Of a DNA stretch of 64,000 nucleotides, positions 34,541-41,003 are shown one piece after another. This stretch comes from Paenarthrobacter sp. DKR-5 (GTDB lineage Bacteria > Actinomycetota > Actinomycetes > Actinomycetales > Micrococcaceae): positions 186,001-250,000 of the forward strand of contig NZ_JAHBOI010000003.1 in NCBI RefSeq assembly GCF_018531425.1, given 5' to 3'. Each line of letters starts with the position of its first letter. The stretch's first letter is position 1. The translations under genes and the position numbers were made by a program. Below the pieces are notes generated by a model, which saw nothing but the letters and a program-made list of their open reading frames with translations, was not told the origin of the DNA and made no database searches.

Positions 34541-37162
34541 GAGCCGGCGCCGCCGGAAGGATTTGTTCAGGTAGTCGGCTGCCAGCACAGCGGGGACCGC
34601 TAGTGCGGCGACCACCAGCCCGGGCGGCGGGGGAGGGGCCTGGCCCAGGACGGCGGCCAGGGGGCCAATGTCGAGGAACGCGGTGAGCGCGGCCAGTTCG
34701 AACAGCACGGCCCAGAGCAGCAGCCTGTTGCTCAGCCAGCCAAGCCGCCACGGCGGCACCGTGGCACTGCGGCAGGCGAAGGCATTCGCCATCTGGCCCA
34801 GGACGACGGCAGTGAAGGCCGCCCCGGATGCGCCCAGCAGCACCTCCGGGCCAGGAAAGGACTGCCCGGGCCGCCAGCCTGCCACCCAGAGGACGACGAT
34901 GAAGGCGATCATCTCCAGCACCGCCTCGGTTGGACCGAGGATGCCGAAGACTCGGACCATAAGCGCCTTGTCCATCAGGTGCCGGCGCTCGGGCGGCCGC
35001 TTCAGCACGCCCTTTCCGGGCCGCTCAGCGCCCAAGGCGAGCGCCGGCAGCAGATCCGTGCCGATGTCCAGGCAGAGGATTTGCAGCACACCGAGGGCCA
35101 GCGGGAACTGGCCGCCGGATAGGGCCCAGATCACGAACGGCGTGAGCTCCGCAACATTGTCGGTGAGGTGGTAAGTGAGGAAACGGCGGATGTTGGCGTA
35201 GGTGGCCCGGCCCTGTTCGACGGCCACAACGATAGTGGCGAAATCGTCGTCGAGCAGCACCAGGTCGGCCGATTCGCGGGCCACGTCCGTGCCGGAGAGG
35301 CCCATCGCGACGCCAATGTCCGCCTCCTGGAGTGCCGGTCCGTCGTTGACGCCGTCGCCGGTCATCGCCAGAACGTGGCCGCGTTCCTGCAGTACGCGGG
35401 CCACCCGAAGTTTCTGCTCCGGAGAGACCCGGCTCACCACCACCCCATCGCGGTCCAGCATGGCACCAAGGATCTGGTCGTCGGCGGGCAATGAACCGCC
35501 TTCGAGCACCATTTCGTCTGTGCCGAGCAGCCCGGTCTCGCGGGCAATGGCCGCGGCGGTGGCGGGGTGGTCGCCGGTGATCATGGCCACCCGGATGCCG
35601 GCGGCCCGCGCCGCCCGGAGCGCCGCGGCGGCGGAAGGCCGCGGAGGGTCATGCAGGCCGATGAGCCCCAGCAGGGTCAGGTCCTGTTCGATGACCTCCG
35701 GGGTGAGGGCAGTGCCGCCGGCCGCCAGTTCATCCGGGAGCCGGCGTTCCGCGACCGCCAGCACCCGCAGCCCGCGGGCGGCCATCTCCTCCAGGGCTTC
35801 GACAGCGCCGTCCTGTACGCCCTCCCCGTCCGGTCTGCCCGCAGCCGGCAGGCGGCAGAGCGGCAGCACCGACTCCGGCGCCCCTTTCGTCCACAGCATC
35901 GGGCCCACGATCACGGACTCGCGCCGACGTCGCGGGTCGAAGGCGAAGCGCATCCCGGGCTTGGGCGGCAGGGGGGCGGCCTCACGGGCCAGGCGGTGGG
36001 CGAGGGCGTCGAGGGCGGCCTCCATCGGGTCACCGAGCGCGGCCCAGAGCCCGTCCTGCTGCACGATCCTGCCTTGCGATGCCTGGGTGGCGGCAATGCT
36101 GAGCCTGCGCGCCAGTTCAACGGCCTCGCTGCTGCCGGCGACGCGGGCAGATGGCTCATACCCCGTGCCTTGGACGGCGACCTTGCCCGCTGGGGTCCAC
36201 ACCTCGACGGCGCTCATCCTGTTCTGCGTCAGGGTGCCGGTCTTGTCGGTGCAGATGAACGTTGTGGAGCCGAGGGTCTCAACCGCCTGAAGATGGCGGA
36301 CCAGGGCCTTCCTGCCGGCCATCCGCTGGGCGCCCATGGCCAGCGACAGGGTGACCGTCGGCAGCAGCCCCTCGGGGACGAGGGCGACGGCGACGCCGAT
36401 CGCGAACAGAAACGCGTCGCGCCAGGAGATGCCGACGAGCAGTGACAACACGAAGAACACCCCGCCGACGCCGAGCGCCAGCGCCGCCGTGATGCGCACG
36501 ATCCGCCGCAGCTCCGTGTTCAACGGGCTTTGCGGCGGCCGGACGTTCGTGGTCAGGGTCGCAATTTCGGCCAGGCGCGTCCGGCTGCCGGTGGCGGAGA
36601 CGACACCCTCGGCCTCGCCGTTGACCAGGAAAGTGCCACCCCAGGCGGCGTCGGAGGCTTTCTTTGCGATCGGCTCGCTTTCGCCGGTGAGCATTGACTC
36701 GTCCACCGAACAGTTGGCGGCAACGGCGAAATGCAGGTCGGCGGGGATCCTGTCACCCGCTGCCAAGACGACGACGTCGCCGGGAACGACAGTGGCGGCG
36801 TCGGCCCGCTGCACCCGGCCGTCCCTGCGCACCAGCACCTCGGACGGAAGCAGCTCGCGCAGCTTCACGGACGCCCGTTCGGCGCGCTCTTCCTGAATGT
36901 AGGCGAAGACCCCGTTGACCAGCACCACCACGATGACGGCGATGCCCAGCTGCGGCATGCCCGCCACGAAAGCCAGCCCGGCCGCGATCCACAGCATCAG
37001 GGCGAAAAAATGCGTCAGCTCGGCCATCAGTTTGCGCCAGCGGGGGACCGGACGGACCCGGGCCAGCTGGTTCGGGCCCACGGCGGCGAGCAGCTCGGCG
37101 GCCTCGGCGGAGCTGAGGCCGGAAACACCGTAGGTTGAGGTACCAGGCTGGGCGGCGGCCAT
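34532..37162 (-). CDS. Cation-transporting P-type ATPase (type II)
   Basis: An 876-residue P-type ATPase. In order: N-terminal cation ATPase domain, actuator with VDESMLTGESEP, membrane helix 4 with VALVPEGLLPTVTL, phosphorylation site CTDKTGTLTQ with Asp near residue 304, nucleotide domain, hinge MTGDGVNDGPALQEADIGVAMG near 600, and four C-terminal helices. The PEGLL form in helix 4 resembles Na+/K+-type (IIC) pumps rather than the PEGLP of Ca2+ pumps, so the ion is uncertain. CtpF, a DosR-regulon ATPase in mycobacteria, is of similar build. It follows the alcohol dehydrogenase gene by three bases, in one operon. Confidence 0.92.
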   Translation of the reverse strand: MAAAQPGTSTYGVSGLSSAEAAELLAAVGPNQLARVRPVPRWRKLMAELTHFFALMLWIAAGLAFVAGMPQLGIAVIVVVLVNGVFAYIQEERAERASVKLRELLPSEVLVRRDGRVQRADAATVVPGDVVVLAAGDRIPADLHFAVAANCSVDESMLTGESEPIAKKASDAAWGGTFLVNGEAEGVVSATGSRTRLAEIATLTTNVRPPQSPLNTELRRIVRITAALALGVGGVFFVLSLLVGISWRDAFLFAIGVAVALVPEGLLPTVTLSLAMGAQRMAGRKALVRHLQAVETLGSTTFICTDKTGTLTQNRMSAVEVWTPAGKVAVQGTGYEPSARVAGSSEAVELARRLSIAATQASQGRIVQQDGLWAALGDPMEAALDALAHRLAREAAPLPPKPGMRFAFDPRRRRESVIVGPMLWTKGAPESVLPLCRLPAAGRPDGEGVQDGAVEALEEMAARGLRVLAVAERRLPDELAAGGTALTPEVIEQDLTLLGLIGLHDPPRPSAAAALRAARAAGIRVAMITGDHPATAAAIARETGLLGTDEMVLEGGSLPADDQILGAMLDRDGVVVSRVSPEQKLRVARVLQERGHVLAMTGDGVNDGPALQEADIGVAMGLSGTDVARESADLVLLDDDFATIVVAVEQGRATYANIRRFLTYHLTDNVAELTPFVIWALSGGQFPLALGVLQILCLDIGTDLLPALALGAERPGKGVLKRPPERRHLMDKALMVRVFGILGPTEAVLEMIAFIVVLWVAGWRPGQSFPGPEVLLGASGAAFTAVVLGQMANAFACRSATVPPWRLGWLSNRLLLWAVLFELAALTAFLDIGPLAAVLGQAPPPPPGLVVAALAVPAVLAADYLNKSFRRRRLSS

Positions 37163-37165
37163 GGC

Positions 37166-38182
37166 TTAGTGCCGGGCCGACGCGGAGACGCGGAGCACCG
37201 CTGCGCCCGTGATCCGGTCCTCAGCCAGGTCCCGCAGCGCCCGGTCAGCCTCCGCGAGAGGATAAACCGTGGTGGCGGGGCGCAGCCCGATCCGGGCCGC
37301 GATCTGCAGGAACTGTTCCCCGTCGGCCCGGGTGTTCGCCGTGACGCTGCGGAGCTGGCGTTCCTGGAACAGCTCGCGGGCATAGTCCAGCGCCGGCACT
37401 TCCGAGAGGTGGATCCCGGCGACTGCGAGCGTGCCGCCCCGGTCCAGCGCGCGCAGCGCGGCCGGCACCAGGTCCCCGGCGGGGGCGAACAGTATGGCGG
37501 AGTCCAGCGGCTGCGGCGGCGCGTCCTGGGCGCCGCCGGTGAACTCCGCGCCCAGCTCCTCGGCGAGCCGGCGTGCGGACGCCGAACGGGTCATCACGCT
37601 GACCGAGGCGCCGGCGTGCAGGGCCAGCTGGGCGGTGAGGTGGGCAGAGGCTCCGAAACCGTAGATGCCGAGCCGGCCGCCCGGGGGCAGCGCGGCCCGC
37701 TGCAGGGCCCGGAAGCCGATGATGCCGGCACAGAGCAGGGGCGCGGCCTGCTCGTCGCCGAAGGCATCGGGGAGCCGGTAGGCGAAGGCCTCCGCGGTCA
37801 CGGCCAGTTCGGCGTAGCCGCCGTCACGGTCCCAGCCGGTGAACACGGGTGCGAGGCACAGATTTTCGGTGCCGCGCCGGCAGAACCTGCAGGATCCGCA
37901 GGTTCCGCCGAGCCACGCGGCGCCGACGCGCTCGCCGAGCTTGAACCGCCGGCAGCCCGGACCCAGCGCCACCACGCTCCCGACGATCTCGTGGCCCGGG
38001 ACGGTGCCGGGACGGTGCGGGGCCAGGTCTCCTTCGGCGAGGTGCAGGTCCGTGCGGCACACCCCGCAGACGGACACCGCCAGCAGCAGTTCCCCGGGGC
38101 CGGGAACCGGGTCCGGTCTTTCCCCGGAGGCCAGAGGGTCCGTCGCCATCGGGCCTGGAGTCCCTACCCACCACGCATGCAC
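37166..38182 (-). CDS. Zinc-dependent alcohol dehydrogenase family protein
   Basis: A 338-residue MDR-type dehydrogenase. Catalytic zinc residues lie in CGVCRTDLH (Cys39) and PGHEIVG; the structural zinc cysteines are in CGSCRFCRRGTENLC. The Rossmann loop reads GIYGFGASAH. Related proteins act on primary alcohols or aldehydes with NAD(P). I start it at the GTG at 38182 (VHAWWVGTPGP), which matches the usual N-terminus of the family and has ACGAGG six bases upstream; the frame extends to 38263. The gene leads an operon with the P-type ATPase and faces a divergent set of small unknown genes. Confidence 0.9.
   Translation of the reverse strand: MHAWWVGTPGPMATDPLASGERPDPVPGPGELLLAVSVCGVCRTDLHLAEGDLAPHRPGTVPGHEIVGSVVALGPGCRRFKLGERVGAAWLGGTCGSCRFCRRGTENLCLAPVFTGWDRDGGYAELAVTAEAFAYRLPDAFGDEQAAPLLCAGIIGFRALQRAALPPGGRLGIYGFGASAHLTAQLALHAGASVSVMTRSASARRLAEELGAEFTGGAQDAPPQPLDSAILFAPAGDLVPAALRALDRGGTLAVAGIHLSEVPALDYARELFQERQLRSVTANTRADGEQFLQIAARIGLRPATTVYPLAEADRALRDLAEDRITGAAVLRVSASARH
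38151..38164. promoter_or_regulatory. Possible DosR-like box inside the dehydrogenase 5' end
   Basis: Minus-strand GGGACTCCAGGCCC fits the GGGACTNNNGNCCC pattern but lies 19-32 nt inside the dehydrogenase reading frame as I start it. Either the match is chance, or regulation uses a site just downstream of the promoter. Lower confidence than the boxes at 38315 and 38359. Confidence 0.25.
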
Positions 38183-38314
38183 CGGCGGCCTCGTTCCTCT
38201 CCGCCGGGCGGCGCCGGCCGGCGGCGGCCGCACCGTTCTGAAGTGCGTGTTCCTCCCGGCCACCGGCCGGGTCCAGCTCGCTTCCAGCCTGCAAGGCGGT
38301 CCTGGGGGCGGCTA

Positions 38315-38372
38315 GGGCCGGAAGTCCCCTCGGCCGCTGCGGGAGTCCTGGCACCACCGGGCCGAAAGTCCC
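38315..38372. promoter_or_regulatory. Candidate DosR/DevR-like boxes, dehydrogenase/small-protein promoter region
   Basis: Minus-strand reading gives GGGACTTCCGGCCC (38328-38315) and GGGACTTTCGGCCC (38372-38359), identical except for one base and 44 bp apart. A weaker site, GTGCCAGGACTCCC (38354-38341), lies between them. The second strong box matches 12 of 14 positions of the mycobacterial DosR core GGGACTTTAGTCCC. They lie in the 295-bp gap between the dehydrogenase-ATPase operon and the rightward small genes, 106 nt or more before the first small gene. The rest of the gap shows no gene. Confidence 0.55.
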
Positions 38373-38477
38373 TACCTGCCGACGCGCTGCTGCGGGAGGG
38401 TGGAGGTCGGGAAAAGCCGGAACGAGCGCAGAGCCGGGGCGCCGCAGGCTGGGGGAGCCTCGGGACGGGAGACGATA

Positions 38478-38924
38478 ATGACCGAACAGCTGTCGGAGCG
38501 CCGGGAGCGGCGCAACGGACCCGGAGCCGCCGGCGGGAACAGCGCCGTTCCCGCCGGGTCGGGGCGGTCGGCGGCGGAGGGCCGGCTGACGGTTAGCTTC
38601 GAACGGATCGGCGGTTGCGACCAGGTCCCGGACCTGGTCCTCTCCGCGGCGCCCTCGCCGGGGGACCGGGAGCTGCGTCGCAGCGTGCGGGCCTATGTCG
38701 CCTCGTTCCTGGGCACGGAAGTATTCGCGATCGCCCTCCGCGGGGACGAGGGGTTCATCGACCTGGGCACGCACAACGGCGGCCTGTTCCTGATCAAGGG
38801 CAGGCAGTCGGCGCCCGCTGCGGCCGCTGCGCGGGCGGCGGCAATGCGCGCGCACCCGTCCGCCTTCGGCCGGACAGGATGGCTGCAGGATGCGGCACGA
38901 TCGTCGGGCGGCCTGTGGGCATGA
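38478..38924 (+). CDS. Hypothetical protein, first gene behind the DosR-like boxes
   Basis: I do not recognise this 148-residue protein. The first 35 residues are basic and Gly/Ala-rich; a compact part follows (RLTVSFERIGGCDQVPDLVL, SVRAYVASFLGTEVFAIAL, EGFIDLGTHNGGLFLIKGRQ) and an Ala-rich helix near the end. There is no signal peptide or membrane segment. The ATG at 38478 has GGGAGA eight bases upstream. Codon use is the high-GC third-position type of its neighbours. Its TGA overlaps the next ATG as ATGA, which argues that both frames are translated. Confidence 0.6.
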   Translation: MTEQLSERRERRNGPGAAGGNSAVPAGSGRSAAEGRLTVSFERIGGCDQVPDLVLSAAPSPGDRELRRSVRAYVASFLGTEVFAIALRGDEGFIDLGTHNGGLFLIKGRQSAPAAAAARAAAMRAHPSAFGRTGWLQDAARSSGGLWA

Positions 38925-39202
38925 AGCAGGCCGACCGCGGGCGCCAGGCGCCGCGTTTGCCTGTGGCGCCCCGTCCGCGCGTGGAGGACTGCGGGCCCTG
39001 GCTGCACGAAGCTCCCTCAGGATCCGGCGGGACCAGGCGCTCGGTGCGGTTTGGCGGCCGCCGCTGGTACTACCCGCTGGGTTCGCCGCCCGCCGCGCTG
39101 GCGCAGGCAACAGCGGTGCTGGCCTTCCTGGCACGGCCGAGGCGCCGGTCCGGGGCAGAGGCTGCCGGCAGCCGCCGTCTCGCGGGCGGCCGGCGTCCAT
39201 AG
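38921..39202 (+). CDS. Small hypothetical protein, coupled to the previous gene
   Basis: A 93-residue basic protein of unknown function. It contains CGPWLHEAPSGSGG, FGGRRWYYPLGSP and a helix LAQATAVLAFLARPRRR. The ATG at 38921 overlaps the previous stop by ATGA, the same coupling seen in the gal and pur operons here. The frame is open further upstream in the antiparallel overlap, but the coupled ATG is the simplest start. No domain is recognised. Confidence 0.5.
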   Translation: MKQADRGRQAPRLPVAPRPRVEDCGPWLHEAPSGSGGTRRSVRFGGRRWYYPLGSPPAALAQATAVLAFLARPRRRSGAEAAGSRRLAGGRRP

Positions 39203-39250
39203 CGCAGCGGCAGCGAACACCCACCACAAGACACGACCGAACGGGAACCG

Positions 39251-39505
39251 ATGGGGGCCAGGAAGCTCATGCGTATCAAGGAACAGTGGGACCAGCTCGA
39301 CGGCGCCACCCAGCAGTGGCTTGTCAGCAATCCGGGCTGCGTGCTGTTGCCGCCCTCTGTGGTTGCGGCGATCGGGCGCGCCACCAAAGTGGACGGCCAG
39401 ACCGGGCCGCACGGGGAAGCAGCGCTCTCCGACGAGGACAGGACCTTCATCAGGAGCAAGGCGCACGCCGGCGCCGTGGTCAGTCCGCGGCGCCCGAACG
39501 GCTGA
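39251..39505 (+). CDS. Small hypothetical protein
   Basis: An 84-residue acidic/neutral protein with QWDQLDGATQQWLVSNPGC, LLPPSVVAAIGRATKVDG and LSDEDRTFIRSKAHAG, which looks like a small helical soluble domain. I do not recognise a family. The ATG at 39251 and another at 39269 (MRIKEQWDQLD) are both possible. It lies 48 nt behind the previous small gene, and its last 26 nt overlap the 3' end of the convergent TIGR03089 gene. Confidence 0.5.
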   Translation: MGARKLMRIKEQWDQLDGATQQWLVSNPGCVLLPPSVVAAIGRATKVDGQTGPHGEAALSDEDRTFIRSKAHAGAVVSPRRPNG

Positions 39506-40199
39506 TTTGTTCGCTGGCGAGGAGCCGCTCGCTGACCTCCACCTCGGGGTGGACCAGCACAACGGAGCCGCCGGCCAGCCAGGCGCCCAGCGCCAGCGGC
39601 AGTGCCGCCGCCAGCCCGTCGCCGGCCCTGATGAGCAGCCTGCTGCCGTGGGCGGCGGCGCGGGGGTAGCTCCCGCCAAGGTCCTCGAAGCTGGCGGCGG
39701 CTTCGCCGTCCAGCAGGGCCTCGCCGTCGAGCAGCGCAGCGTCGGATGCAAAAGGTTCGTCGAACGGCACGAACACGTCGCCGTGCGCGCGGACTTCGGC
39801 CGCGTAATCAATCACCCCTGCCGGAAGTGCCCCGGGCCAGGACATCTGCAGTGCACCCAGGGCCACTGCTGCGGTGGTCCGCCCCGCCGAATCCGCGGGC
39901 TGGTCCGTGACGTCGATGTCCGATTCCGCGGGTCCGAGCACGACAGTGCCTCCGGCTTGCCAAACCGCCAGTGCCCACACCAGCGACCGCCAGTGGGCCG
40001 GCAGGGCCAGCCGGACGGAGGTGCCGGGACCGGCGTCGAGCTCGTCCACCATCAGGTTCGCCGTCTTGGCCACCCAGTTGTCCAGGACCCGGCCGGAAAG
40101 CTCCACGCGCTCGCCGTTCGGGCCGTACCACGTCAGCCGCGGCGAGGTGGGATTGATGGAACGCAGGTCCGCCATCAGGCGGGAAACGGGGGTTGGCAT
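39480..40199 (-). CDS. TIGR03089 family protein
   Basis: A 239-residue protein of the actinobacterial TIGR03089 family, which looks like a truncated AMP-binding (acyl-adenylate) N-terminal domain: SPRLTWYGPNGERVELSGRVLDNWVAKTANLMVDELDAGPG resembles the opening of acyl-CoA ligases, and LPLALGAWLAGGSVVLV an internal strand-helix unit. The adenylation motifs (TSGTTG, TGD) are absent, so it is unlikely to be an active ligase. Start ATG 40199 begins the conserved MPTPVSRLM. It is divergent from whiB and commonly found beside that gene in actinobacteria. Confidence 0.85.
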   Translation of the reverse strand: MPTPVSRLMADLRSINPTSPRLTWYGPNGERVELSGRVLDNWVAKTANLMVDELDAGPGTSVRLALPAHWRSLVWALAVWQAGGTVVLGPAESDIDVTDQPADSAGRTTAAVALGALQMSWPGALPAGVIDYAAEVRAHGDVFVPFDEPFASDAALLDGEALLDGEAAASFEDLGGSYPRAAAHGSRLLIRAGDGLAAALPLALGAWLAGGSVVLVHPEVEVSERLLASEQISRSGAAD

Positions 40200-40463
40200 A
40201 GACCCATCCTGCCACGCGCCGCATAGGCCGAAACGGCCTGACCTGCGGCGCGGCAGGGACACGCCGAACAATAGTCTTCAAAACACGCGCGTGGCGTGCC
40301 GGGCGGACCGGAAAGTAACTCGATAAGATTCCCGCCGCCGCTTGACTCAGAGAGTCTTACACGCGTGTAATTAGGTATCGAAGGTCCCGGGTTAGCGGTC
40401 AACAACGCGGTGGTTACTCGATCCAACAATTACGGTTTTGATCCAAGCACATGGAGGGGTGGC
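40200..40463. promoter_or_regulatory. Divergent TIGR03089/whiB control region with palindromes
   Basis: 264 nt without a gene. For whiB, TTGACT (40342-40347) and TGTAAT (40366-40371) form a promoter with 18-bp spacing. Two palindromes lie on it: GACTC-AGA-GAGTC (40344-40356) over the -35, and the perfect 14-mer TTACACGCGTGTAA (40357-40370) over the spacer and -10. A third, AGGCCG-AAA-CGGCCT (40225-40239), lies 26 nt before the TIGR03089 start. The whiB leader is about 85 nt. Confidence 0.6.
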
Positions 40464-41003
40464 ATGGGACAAGCGGAGAGGGTTCAGCAAGTTTCCAGCG
40501 TGGCTGCGCAAGCGTCGGCACAGTACGGTTCCCGGGGGGTGCCGAGCGACTGGTACGTTGACCCGGCAGACCCGTCCGCCGCCCGCCGCTTCAACGAGGA
40601 CACGCAGCGGACGCTGGACGACCAGGCCACCGCCTTCCTGGCAGCCCACGAGGCACTCGAAACCACTGCTCTTTCCGACCTGAGCGGCATCGAGGACGCC
40701 CCGATGGACCTCGTCGCCGACCAGCGCCCGGCACAGCCGGTCTGGATCGGACTTCCCGGCGGCAACGATTTTGACGACGAGGGTGAACTCGGCTGGCAAA
40801 GCGACGCGCTGTGCGCCCAGACGGACCCCGAGGCATTCTTCCCGGAGAAGGGCGGCTCCACCCGGGACGCGAAAAAGGTCTGCGCGGCCTGCAACGTCCG
40901 TTCCGAATGCCTGGAGTACGCACTCTCGAACGATGAGCGCTTCGGGATCTGGGGCGGCCTGTCCGAGCGCGAACGTCGCCGGTTGCGGAAGCGAGCGGTC
41001 TGA
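40464..41003 (+). CDS. WhiB family transcriptional regulator (WhiB2-like)
   Basis: A 179-residue iron-sulfur regulator. The four cluster cysteines are Cys117, Cys140, Cys143 and Cys149 (C-X22-C-X2-C-X5-C), followed by the GIWGG turn at 161-165 and a basic RRRLRKR tail for DNA contact. The N-terminal 100 residues are a divergent, acidic extension. Position next to the GT2/DUF5719/DUF3499/Trm112/ahcY block matches mycobacterial whiB2, which controls cell division; that assignment rests on synteny. The ATG at 40464 has GGAGGGG six bases upstream; the frame extends to 40410. Its stop is overlapped by the next gene. Confidence 0.93.
   Translation: MGQAERVQQVSSVAAQASAQYGSRGVPSDWYVDPADPSAARRFNEDTQRTLDDQATAFLAAHEALETTALSDLSGIEDAPMDLVADQRPAQPVWIGLPGGNDFDDEGELGWQSDALCAQTDPEAFFPEKGGSTRDAKKVCAACNVRSECLEYALSNDERFGIWGGLSERERRRLRKRAV

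Noticed and set aside
38151-38164. Fifth DosR-like box as a firm regulatory site
   Set aside because: It fits the pattern but lies inside the dehydrogenase frame at the start I favour, so I list it only as a low-confidence site.
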